From contig CAZIMT010000036.1 of the NCBI GenBank assembly GCA_964540295.1, positions 1-22,373 on the forward strand: DNA of 22,373 nucleotides. The letters are read 5' to 3'. Origin of the DNA: CAZCPB01 sp964540295 (GTDB lineage Bacteria > Planctomycetota > Phycisphaerae > Phycisphaerales > UBA1924). Shown here in pieces: positions 1 to 6,725 of this stretch. The notes beneath the pieces were generated by a model that was not told where the DNA came from, ran no database searches, and saw nothing but the letters and a program-made list of their open reading frames with translations. Every line of letters begins with the position of its first letter. Position 1 is the first letter of the stretch. The position numbers and the translations under genes were made by a program.

Positions 1-213
1 CGCGGCCGCGTCCTCGGCGCCGGTCTTGGCCGCCTGGAACACCGGGTTGCTGGTGCTCTTGGCGATCACGCCGATGACGATGGTCTTCTTGGTGGCGGTC
101 GGCTTTCCGGCTGGCTTGGCGTCGGTCTGAGCCGAGGCGCTGAGCGAGAAGACTCCGCCCGCGACGGCGACAAAGCCGCAGCAGAGCGTGCGAACGAAGG
201 TCGATCTGTTCAT
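1..213 (-). CDS. sugar ABC transporter substrate-binding protein, N-terminal part (cut by left edge)
   Basis: This is the first 71 codons of a periplasmic binding protein; the rest lies beyond position 1. Residues 1-28 form a Sec signal peptide: a basic start, a hydrophobic core and a SASA-Q cleavage site. A short Lys/Pro/Thr linker follows, then KKTIVIGVIAKSTSNPVFQ (about residues 43-61), which resembles the first beta strand and helix of type 1 periplasmic sugar-binding proteins such as RbsB. The ATG at 213 has GGAG seven bases upstream. The gene follows the permease at 408-1652 on the same strand, so it very likely supplies the substrate to that transporter. The sugar cannot be told from this fragment. 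Confidence 0.8.
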   Translation of the reverse strand, partial: MNRSTFVRTLCCGFVAVAGGVFSLSASAQTDAKPAGKPTATKKTIVIGVIAKSTSNPVFQAAKTGAEDAAA

Positions 214-316
214 GGTCAATCTCCAGTGTTAAATGATGCTTGCGATGCAAGCGTGACGGATCATACGAGGCTGAAACGCGGCCTCAAGCGATTCCTGATC
301 TGTTCCTGACGAGTGC

Positions 317-341
317 GTGATGTGATGTGATGTGATGTGAT
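317..341. repeat. GTGAT pentanucleotide tandem repeat, five perfect copies
   Basis: Five uninterrupted GTGAT units fill 317-341 in the 194-bp gap between the permease stop and the binding-protein start. The unit lies in the presumed leader of the binding-protein gene, where copy-number change by slippage could alter spacing in the leader. No function is shown by the sequence itself. Confidence 0.9.
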
Positions 342-407
342 TCGTGGTGAGACTCTGGGCACGAACGGCCACGGCGCGCTGCACGTTGGGTCTCGTCTGA
401 ACGTCGG

Positions 408-1652
408 CTATTTCCCGGTGGGCACGAGCCGCGATTTGGCTTGGTCGAGAACGACCGCGGTCACGATGGCCGCGCCCATCACGATGTCGGTGTAGTTCGT
501 GTCGATCTCGAGGATGATCATGGCGTTGCGGATCAACTGGATCAGGATCGCACCTAGCACGGCCCCCAGCGCCGTCCCGCGCCCGCCCGACAGCGACGCG
601 CCGCCGATCACCGAGGCGGCGATCACGTCAAGTTCATACCCGCGACCGGCGTCGGGAGATGCACTCCCGAAATACCCGACCGAAACGCAGGCGCTCACGC
701 CCACCAGTAGCCCGGTAATCGTGTACACAGCGAACTTCACCCCGCCCACAGGGACGCCCGCGTACTTCGCGGCGATCTCGTTGCCGCCGATCGCGTAAAT
801 GCGTCGGCCGAGGGTCGTGCGCGTCAGCACCACCCAGCCCGCCGCCATCACGATTAGCATCACAATTACCGGCACCGGGTACACGCCGCCGATCTGGCTC
901 TTAAAGAAACCGTCTTGGAACGAGGGCGGCACACCGAGCACGGCCTCGCCTTTGGTGGTCACAAAGACCACGCCGCGAAGCACGGCCATCATGCCCAGCG
1001 TGATGATGAACGGATGGACCTTGAGCCCGACGATCATCGCGCCGTTGGCCGCGCCGCAGGCCGCGCCGACCCCGCCGCAGACCAGCAGACCGACCAGCAC
1101 GGCGCTGAGTCCCGACACCGACGACCCGGATTCCATCGAGTGTGCCTGCATCGCGCGCAGCGTCATCGCGCCAAGCAACGCCGCGAGCGCGTAGATCGAG
1201 CCGACCGAAAGATCGATCCCCCCCATCACGATGATCGCGGTCATCCCCACCGCCATGATGGCGATGAAGCTGGCGTCCTTGGCCAGCAGGATCAGGTTCT
1301 CGACATCAAGGAACTTGTTGACCTCGGCGCGGCGCGTGAGCGTCCGGCTTGCCCCGGATTCGCGCAGTTCCCACCCGTCCGCCTCGGCGTACTTGGTCAC
1401 CGCCGCGCCGACGCCGACCGCGATCACGCCGTCCGTGCTCGTGACGGCGGTACCAGCTGGCACGCGGACGAGTTCGCGTTTATACTTGGTGCCGCCGAAG
1501 AAAGTGAGCGCAACCATCGCGAGCACGATGACGATGACGAGGCCAGATTCCTGAGCGAAGAGCGCACGCTTGAGCCAGCCGCCGCCCGAGATCCGTTGGT
1601 CGTGCATGCCGTCGCGATTTCCCTCACGCTGTCCGCTCTCAGACACCGCCAA
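408..1652 (-). CDS. sugar ABC transporter permease, RbsC/BPD_transp_2 family
   Basis: This is an inner-membrane permease of 414 residues that forms the channel of a ribose/xylose-type ABC importer. After a cytoplasmic N-terminus there is a membrane segment at about 36-53. The family signature GGIDLSVGS is at 144-152. The C-terminal half carries the stretch GYELDVIAASVIGGASLSGG, which matches the conserved RbsC loop that contacts the ATPase. Residues 54-113 are an extra hydrophilic segment between the first and second membrane helices, where RbsC has only a short loop. I kept the TTG start at 1652 because GGAG lies six bases before it; an in-frame ATG at 1607 has a poorer site. No ATPase gene is present beside it in the window. 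Confidence 0.88.
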   Translation of the reverse strand: MAVSESGQREGNRDGMHDQRISGGGWLKRALFAQESGLVIVIVLAMVALTFFGGTKYKRELVRVPAGTAVTSTDGVIAVGVGAAVTKYAEADGWELRESGASRTLTRRAEVNKFLDVENLILLAKDASFIAIMAVGMTAIIVMGGIDLSVGSIYALAALLGAMTLRAMQAHSMESGSSVSGLSAVLVGLLVCGGVGAACGAANGAMIVGLKVHPFIITLGMMAVLRGVVFVTTKGEAVLGVPPSFQDGFFKSQIGGVYPVPVIVMLIVMAAGWVVLTRTTLGRRIYAIGGNEIAAKYAGVPVGGVKFAVYTITGLLVGVSACVSVGYFGSASPDAGRGYELDVIAASVIGGASLSGGRGTALGAVLGAILIQLIRNAMIILEIDTNYTDIVMGAAIVTAVVLDQAKSRLVPTGK

Positions 1653-1702
1653 ATCCCGCTCCGATCTTGCTCAACACTGAGAAAACTCTGAAGTGTGAAA
1701 CA

Positions 1703-1719
1703 CCGGGCACAAAGCCCGG
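1703..1719 (-). terminator. candidate hairpin terminator after the prepilin-like gene
   Basis: CCGGGC (1703-1708) and GCCCGG (1714-1719) form a perfect six-pair stem around a five-base loop. It lies 50 bases downstream of the prepilin-like gene stop on the minus strand and upstream of the permease start. The following minus-strand bases are only moderately T-rich (TGTTTC), so termination may be weak. Confidence 0.4.
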
Positions 1720-1768
1720 GCCCCGATCAGGGAAAAGAGTGTACCCGATCGACGCGCGGAGAGCGGGT

Positions 1769-2803
1769 TTAGTCGATCGTCTGCACCCTATCGCTGCGGC
1801 CTTTCTTGATCACGTTGATAGAGGTACCGGGCGCTGGCTTTCCTCGTTCATCTTTCCCGAAGAACCGGTACTGGATGGTGTTTCCGGCCGTGGATTTCAG
1901 GAACTCGGCGTGCCCGTCGGTGAACGCGAAATTGCCGCCGTTGCTGCCGTGGTTGTCGGATTTGGCGTAGACGCCGGGGACGGTGCCAGCTTCTTTGGCG
2001 TTGGCGTCGCTGCTGCTCCCGCCGCCCCAGAAAGCGTTGGTGGACAGATCGTTGCCGTTGGTCTCGTCGCCGAACATGGGCGCGGCGCTGATGATCACAG
2101 ACTCGTCGGTCTTCAAGCCCGCGATGTACAGATAGCTGATGTTGTAGCTGATCACGTCGTTGTAACCCCTAGCCGGACGCGGGGTTTTGAACTTGCACGT
2201 CTCCGTGTTGGCCGAGGTGTAAGTGCTCTTGTTGGGGGCGTAGGGCCTGCCGAAGAACCGGTCTTCTTTATCCGACGGACAGTAAAGAACGTCGAAGGCT
2301 TCCATATAGCGACGCACAATCGCGTCGCGGTTGCCGTCGTCGTACTTCTCTCCGTCGTCGCCCTCATCGAGCGAAGAACCGGCAAACCCGTAGTCCTTGT
2401 TCGACCCGCCATCAGCGTCGCCGACCTGGTTAAGGCTGAAGAACCCGGCCAGACCGCCCTTGATCCACTGCTGGTCGAGGGTCGGCGAAGAGGCCCGCCA
2501 GGCCGCCTTCGCAGAATCGTTGAACGGCAGGATCGGGTACCACGACTTGCTGTCGTTGGCGTAGAGATTCATCGCCGTGCTCACACTTCGCACGTTGGCC
2601 AGGCACTTGGCGATGCGGGCCACGGAGCGCGCCTTGCCCAGCGCCGGGAGCAGGATCCCGATAAGCAGGGCGATAATCGCGATGACCACCAGCAACTCGA
2701 TCAGCGTAAACCCACCACGACGCGCGGCAGATCGGCGCGGCGAGGCTTTGGAAATCTCTCCGAACAAAGAGGCCGCCCGCGTGTGACGCCGAGTGCGTTG
2801 CAT
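1769..2803 (-). CDS. prepilin-type N-terminal cleavage/methylation domain protein
   Basis: This 344-residue pseudopilin-like protein is of a type that is abundant in planctomycetes. A long basic leader (residues 1-31) ends in RRGG, followed by FTLIELLVVIAIIALL. That gives a prepilin peptidase site after G31 with the conserved Glu at +5 (E36), and a single hydrophobic helix for membrane insertion and assembly. The globular part contains the CPSD motif (C175) and, near the end, a His followed ten residues later by Asp-Gly (H285, D296, G297). The latter resembles the H-X9-DG processing-associated motif of this family. I chose the ATG at 2803. A TTG 34 codons upstream only adds translation of a degenerate DNA repeat (DRRIGIDQTRIDRTGFDRF). 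The substrate or assembly partner is unknown. Confidence 0.85.
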   Translation of the reverse strand: MQRTRRHTRAASLFGEISKASPRRSAARRGGFTLIELLVVIAIIALLIGILLPALGKARSVARIAKCLANVRSVSTAMNLYANDSKSWYPILPFNDSAKAAWRASSPTLDQQWIKGGLAGFFSLNQVGDADGGSNKDYGFAGSSLDEGDDGEKYDDGNRDAIVRRYMEAFDVLYCPSDKEDRFFGRPYAPNKSTYTSANTETCKFKTPRPARGYNDVISYNISYLYIAGLKTDESVIISAAPMFGDETNGNDLSTNAFWGGGSSSDANAKEAGTVPGVYAKSDNHGSNGGNFAFTDGHAEFLKSTAGNTIQYRFFGKDERGKPAPGTSINVIKKGRSDRVQTID

Positions 2804-2853
2804 GGTGATTATCCAATCGCCCGTCAAGGGGCTAAAGGGGTCAGGAAACCGAT

Positions 2854-2949
2854 CGAATCCAGTCCGGTCGATCCGAGTCTGGTCAATTCCAATTCGACGA
2901 TCCAACTTGGCGATCCAACCTGCCGATCCAGTCTCTAAATCCAGCCTGC
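2854..2949. repeat. degenerate tandem array of 13-15 bp units
   Basis: Successive units vary around CGATCCAGTCTGG. The clearest three are CGATCCAACTTGG (2898-2910), CGATCCAACCTGC (2911-2923) and CGATCCAGTCTCT (2924-2936). More divergent copies flank them from 2854 to 2949. The array lies 50-145 bases upstream of the prepilin-like start codon. It could bind a regulator or be a decayed minisatellite. Confidence 0.7.
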
Positions 2950-3052
2950 CGTGTCTTTGAGCATCGTGCGGATCTCCGCGAGTCTTCGTTCGCTCGCGAG
3001 ACTTTCACACGACCGTAGTAACGCTTCGACTGTAACAGCCCAAGTGTTTCAC

Positions 3053-3107
3053 GGAATACCGTACCGGATCGCACCCCGTCACGTCAAGGGCTTCCGGCCA
3101 AGAGTTG
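3053..3107. repeat. 55-bp direct repeat, left copy beside the N gap
   Basis: Bases 3053-3107 are identical to 3208-3262, and the run of Ns lies exactly between them. The exact abutment suggests an assembly-graph overlap rather than a biological repeat. Confidence 0.9.
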
Positions 3108-3207
3108 NNNNNNNNNNNNNNNNNNNNNNNNNNNNNNNNNNNNNNNNNNNNNNNNNNNNNNNNNNNNNNNNNNNNNNNNNNNNNNNNNNNNNNNNNNNNN
3201 NNNNNNN
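3108..3207. other. assembly gap of exactly 100 Ns
   Basis: There are one hundred undetermined bases, a conventional placeholder length. The flanks are the same 55-bp sequence, so the real distance may be zero and the real sequence may hold only one copy. Confidence 0.97.
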
Positions 3208-3262
3208 GGAATACCGTACCGGATCGCACCCCGTCACGTCAAGGGCTTCCGGCCAAGAGTTG
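3208..3262. repeat. 55-bp direct repeat, right copy beside the N gap
   Basis: This is an exact copy of 3053-3107, starting at the first base after the Ns. See the left copy for interpretation. Confidence 0.9.
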
Positions 3263-3405
3263 AAATCTCTTTGCCAAAAATCGCTGTCTTCCTCCATGGT
3301 TCAAGCTCAGCTCCTCATCCGTTCTAATTTTGTTCGTATTTTGATAGTATTGCGATTGGATCTACCGCCGTTGGAACGGAGCTCCGCACCCAGATCTGAA
3401 AATTT

Positions 3406-3434
3406 TTGACTTTCCATGAGGGCGATTTCACAAT
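3406..3434 (+). promoter_or_regulatory. candidate sigma70-type promoter for the secreted dockerin protein
   Basis: TTGACT (3406-3411) and CACAAT (3429-3434) are separated by 17 bases. They match the -35 consensus at five of six positions and the -10 consensus at four of six. The implied transcript would start near 3441, giving a leader of about 140 bases before the ATG at 3580. There is no experimental support, and planctomycete promoters are not well defined. Confidence 0.4.
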
Positions 3435-3579
3435 CTCATGCTATCCTTTACACTCTTGGGCAACGCTCGCGTCGCGTAAGAGATGTAACCGTTTTCGTGT
3501 GCCCACCGCATGCCCGAGCACATCGGCCGCATGAGTGGGCGTTTAGTCCGTCCTTTCACCTTGAAGTGGGAGTTCATAT

Positions 3580-5529
3580 ATGAAGAAGTCGTCCTGTATC
3601 GCTGCGGCCGCCTTGGTCGCCCTGGCCGGTCAAGCTCTTGCCCAGCCCGTCATCGACGGCCAGCTCGGCTCGGGCTACGGCGCTCCTCTCTGGATCAACA
3701 CGTTGGGCACGGACTTCGGCGACAACGTTCCCACCGGGCTGGGCAACCCCGCCGCGGTGACCACCGGCGTCGAGCTTCGCATCAGGCTCGCCGATATTGG
3801 CAGCCCCACCGGGGCTATCGGCCTGTGCGCGTTCGTCAACGGCGGCGGCAGCAGCTTCGCCTCCAACCAGTTCGCTGGGCCCCTCCCGGCCAACACCGGC
3901 AACCTGGGTGAGCCTCGTGCGATCAACCTCGTCAACATCACCGGCAACCAGTTCATCACGCTCGCTGGCCTCCCGACCGGCACGCCCACGATCGACGGGC
4001 AACGCGATGCCGCGTACGGCACAACCGCCATCTCCGGCTCGGTCCAGACGACCTTCACCGGGTTCGGCAACGCGACCCACGGGCTGATCGACAACGGCGC
4101 CTCGGGCAACGGCTCGGAGATCGACGCGGTCTACGCCTGCAAGGATGCGACCTTCCTTTACATCCTCGTCGCTGGCAATCTCGAAGCCAACAGCAACACG
4201 ATGGAGTTCTTTCTTGATACCACGGCTGGCGGGCAGAACCAGCTCGACGGGCTCTCGGCCTCGGCCCGCCTCGCCCGCATGGGCAACGACGGAACCAACC
4301 CCGGGCTGAAGTTCGACGGCGCGTTCTCTCCGGACTATTACATCGGCATCAACGGCAGCAACAACGGCACCGACTACGTCGTCTACGCCGACGCGGCCAC
4401 CATCCCCACCACCGGCGCGGGCACCGCCTGGTACGTCGGTTCGACCGTCGGCTACGGCAGCGCCGCGAACTTCATCGCGGGCGACGTGGGCGCTCTTGAC
4501 GTCCTCGCGACCGTCAACAACACCAACATCGACGGCGTCATCGGCAACCCCACCAACATCCCCTCGCCTGATGTCTCCAACGGCTCGGAACTCGATAACG
4601 TCTACGCCCGGGTCATCGGCCAGAACCTCTACGTGTTCATCGGTGGCAACCTCGAGTCGTCGTTCAATAAGGTCAGCCTCTTCTTTGACACCACCGCTGG
4701 CGGCCAGAACGTCCTTCGCGGCGATAACGTCGATATCGATTTCAACGGGCTCAACAACCAAGCCGGGCTGATCTTCGATGCCGACTTCTCGGCCGATCAG
4801 TGGCTCAGCTTCACCAACGGCAACCTGCCGGTCGAGATCTACAACAACAGCGCCGTCCTCCGCACCGACGGCCCGCGCCAGGACTTCTCCGGCTTCCCGA
4901 CCGATTACGGCGCGTTCAGCGGCGGCCCGAAGACCACCAACAACCCCAACTCGTTCGACGGCCCGCGCATCGACGCCCAGAACGGCAGCGCGACCTCGAT
5001 CTTCACCGAGTTCTCGCCCCGCCTGGCCGGTGACTCTTGCTTCGCCACCCCGCTCGCCCCGGTCGGTACCGCTGGCCAACTCGACTGCTACATCAACAAC
5101 CTCAACGTCGCTGGTGTCCCCGCGTTCCCGGGCACCGGCTCGGGCGCCGCGGTGACGACCGGCATGGAGTTCCGCATCAGCCTCGCCGAGCTTGGCTGGA
5201 CTCGCTCGGGCCCGATCAAGATCGCTGGCTTTGTGAGCAACGGCGGGTACAACTTCATCTCCAACCAGGTCATCGGCGGGCTGCCCGCCGCGACCGCCAA
5301 CCTTGGTTCGCCCACAGGGCTCGACTTCAACTTGATCGACGGCCTGCAGTACGTCAGCGTTCCCTGCCCGGCTGACTTCGACGGCGACGGCTTCGTCACC
5401 GGCGACGACTTCGATTCCTTCGTCGCGGCGTTCGAGATGGGCGATGTTGCCTCTGACTTCGACGGCGACGGTTTCGTCACCGGCGACGACTTCGACCAGT
5501 ACGTCGTCGCCTTCGAGGCTGGCTGCTGA
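3580..5529 (+). CDS. secreted protein with duplicated modules and C-terminal GC-type dockerin-like domain
   Basis: This exported protein of 649 residues has an unknown role outside the cytoplasm. A signal peptide spans residues 1-21 (MKKSS, hydrophobic core, ALA-Q). Two modules are duplicated. Residues 178-222 resemble 335-379, both with GSE(I/L)D.VYA and a (D)TTAGGQN ending. Residues 64-127 resemble 529-594, both with an ELR/EFRI start, a SNQ motif and a NLG-P stretch. Residues 596-649 hold two calcium-loop repeats, each DFDGDGFVTGDDFD, and the chain ends in Gly-Cys. This matches what I recall as the GC-type dockerin tail of planctomycete secreted proteins, thought to mediate surface anchoring. 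No cohesin partner is visible nearby. GGAG sits seven bases before the ATG. Confidence 0.85.
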   Translation: MKKSSCIAAAALVALAGQALAQPVIDGQLGSGYGAPLWINTLGTDFGDNVPTGLGNPAAVTTGVELRIRLADIGSPTGAIGLCAFVNGGGSSFASNQFAGPLPANTGNLGEPRAINLVNITGNQFITLAGLPTGTPTIDGQRDAAYGTTAISGSVQTTFTGFGNATHGLIDNGASGNGSEIDAVYACKDATFLYILVAGNLEANSNTMEFFLDTTAGGQNQLDGLSASARLARMGNDGTNPGLKFDGAFSPDYYIGINGSNNGTDYVVYADAATIPTTGAGTAWYVGSTVGYGSAANFIAGDVGALDVLATVNNTNIDGVIGNPTNIPSPDVSNGSELDNVYARVIGQNLYVFIGGNLESSFNKVSLFFDTTAGGQNVLRGDNVDIDFNGLNNQAGLIFDADFSADQWLSFTNGNLPVEIYNNSAVLRTDGPRQDFSGFPTDYGAFSGGPKTTNNPNSFDGPRIDAQNGSATSIFTEFSPRLAGDSCFATPLAPVGTAGQLDCYINNLNVAGVPAFPGTGSGAAVTTGMEFRISLAELGWTRSGPIKIAGFVSNGGYNFISNQVIGGLPAATANLGSPTGLDFNLIDGLQYVSVPCPADFDGDGFVTGDDFDSFVAAFEMGDVASDFDGDGFVTGDDFDQYVVAFEAGC

Positions 5530-5556
5530 TCGACACGTCGCCCTCACTCGATGAGG

Positions 5557-5581
5557 TCAGATCAGGTCTCGTCTGATCTGA
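5557..5581. terminator. hairpin after the secreted protein gene
   Basis: TCAGATCAG (5557-5565) and CTGATCTGA (5573-5581) form a perfect nine-pair stem with a seven-base loop, 28 bases after the stop codon of the plus-strand gene. No T-run follows, so it may stabilise the transcript end or assist the stronger hairpin just downstream. Confidence 0.5.
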
Positions 5582-5592
5582 AAGTTCGCTCC

Positions 5593-5634
5593 AAAAAAAG
5601 GCCCCCGGCATCCGCCGGGGGCCTCTCTCGTTTT
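5593..5634. terminator. strong intrinsic terminator, probably bidirectional
   Basis: GGCCCCCGGC (5600-5609) and GCCGGGGGCC (5614-5623) form a ten-pair stem with a four-base loop. Seven As precede it (5593-5599), so on the minus strand it is followed by seven Ts, ending the PilZ transcript. On the plus strand it is followed by TCTCTCGTTTT, ending the secreted-protein transcript. It sits between two convergent genes, as expected. Confidence 0.85.
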
Positions 5635-5673
5635 GGCTCGCTCGACCGCGTCGATCCGCACGTCAACGCGCGA

Positions 5674-6600
5674 TCAACCGGCGATCCTTCTCACCTGCTC
5701 GCGCTGGTTGGCCAGCACGTAGTCGCAAATCCGCCCGGCCACGAAGTCCCGGTGCGCGGCGTGAAACGAAAAATCAAACGCCACGCCCAGGTACACGTTC
5801 TGCCCGCTGTCCATGTGCGTGTGCGCGACCTTGGCGGTCATGGCGATCGGCGCCGGAATGTGAGGCCTGAGATCCAGCCGCAGCCATAACGCGCGGCTCT
5901 TGTCCGGGCCGATGGTCTCGCCGCGATCAACCAGCAACCCCGCGCCGCCACCGCCGATGTTCACCATGTGCGCCTTGAACGGCGGGCCGACATCCGGAAG
6001 CACCAGCGGCTCGTCGGAGTTGGAGTTCAACGGCTTAATGGCTCCGGACAAGAGACCAGTGATCAGGGCTCGGTTGGCGACCTCGGCCGCGACGACCGAG
6101 GTGAGGTCGAGCAGCGACCAACATTGCACCTCGGGGAGGTGAAGCTGGGCGGTGGACATGCGATAGAAATTGCGTCGCTGACAGCGTTCGACGTGGACCG
6201 GCATGGCCAGCCTCAGCCCGGCGATGGGCCGCCCGTGAGACTGCCCGATCTGGGCAAGCCCAACGACGTCGGTCTTGAACATCCAGCGGTTCTGCCCGAT
6301 GGTGAGCCCGACGATGAGTTTGGTGCCGACATCGAGACAGATGGATTGCCCGAGCGCCCCGGGCTGCTCGACGACGATCTCGTCGTCATTCAGGCCGAGG
6401 ATCCGCACGCGCCAGATCAGGTCCGACGGTTGAGCGTTGCGTTCCAATCTCGGCGTGGTCGCGCTGAGGTGTGGACTTGGGTTCGCAAGCTCGCAGAGAG
6501 CCTCGCCGCGGTCGATGCTGATCTCCAGACCGCCGTTGCGCTCGTAGACCTGATCGAGACTCTCACGCCACCGATCGGTGCGGGACCTGTTTGCGGGCAT
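5674..6600 (-). CDS. PilZ-domain protein, YcgR-like (cyclic di-GMP binding candidate)
   Basis: This cytoplasmic protein of 308 residues has a layout like the flagellar brake YcgR. An N-terminal YcgR-like beta domain (about 55-135) leads into the arginine motif RRNFYR at 142-147, which fits the RxxxR cyclic di-GMP-binding signature. The second PilZ motif, usually D/N-x-S-x-x-G, reads NIGGGGAG from N214, with Gly in place of Ser. About 65 residues separate the two motifs, more than usual. The end, GVAFDFSFHAAHRDFVAGRI, fits the last PilZ strand and helix. GGAG precedes the ATG by eight bases. It is the last gene before the strong terminator and 125 bases downstream of the TgpA-like gene. Whether it controls motility or surface traits is not shown. 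Confidence 0.72.
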   Translation of the reverse strand: MPANRSRTDRWRESLDQVYERNGGLEISIDRGEALCELANPSPHLSATTPRLERNAQPSDLIWRVRILGLNDDEIVVEQPGALGQSICLDVGTKLIVGLTIGQNRWMFKTDVVGLAQIGQSHGRPIAGLRLAMPVHVERCQRRNFYRMSTAQLHLPEVQCWSLLDLTSVVAAEVANRALITGLLSGAIKPLNSNSDEPLVLPDVGPPFKAHMVNIGGGGAGLLVDRGETIGPDKSRALWLRLDLRPHIPAPIAMTAKVAHTHMDSGQNVYLGVAFDFSFHAAHRDFVAGRICDYVLANQREQVRRIAG

Positions 6601-6725
6601 GGCTGCTTCTCCAAGGGTGCGAAGGTGCCGACGAGCATCGTCGCGGGCGAGCGCACGCTTGAATCGTGCAACGGGAAACCCGGGCCGATAAGCACACTAC
6701 GCGCCCGTGGGCTGGGATACGCCGG

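Larger units (their letters stand above)
2804..3579. other. gene-free stretch between divergent genes, with repeats and assembly gap
   Basis: This 776-bp stretch separates the divergent prepilin-like gene and the secreted dockerin protein. It holds a degenerate array of 13-15 bp units (2854-2949), a 55-bp duplicate on both sides of 100 Ns, an AT-richer segment (about 3280-3480) and a candidate promoter for the plus-strand gene. No credible coding region was found; open frames here cross the Ns or translate the repeats. Confidence 0.75.

Noticed and set aside
2808..2836. GATAAT (2808-2813, minus) with TTTAGC 17 bases upstream as a promoter for a leaderless prepilin-like transcript
   Set aside because: The -10 match is good but the -35 part fits only three of six bases, and the start would fall on the ATG itself; too weak to list.
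1667..2938. 423-codon plus-strand open frame opposite the prepilin-like gene
   Set aside because: The minus-strand frame has the complete prepilin signature; the plus-strand translation shows no recognisable features.
2854..2949. CRISPR-like array
   Set aside because: Units are short, degenerate and directly adjoining, with no spacers and no cas genes.
2951..3409. 152-codon plus-strand open frame across the N gap
   Set aside because: It translates the Ns and the duplicated 55-bp flank, and shows no protein-like features.
3574..5547. 657-codon open frame on the minus strand opposite the secreted protein
   Set aside because: It is a shadow produced by high G+C codon bias. Its translation is a low-complexity run of Val, Gly, Ala, Asp and Arg with no domain, while the plus strand has a signal peptide, modules and calcium loops.
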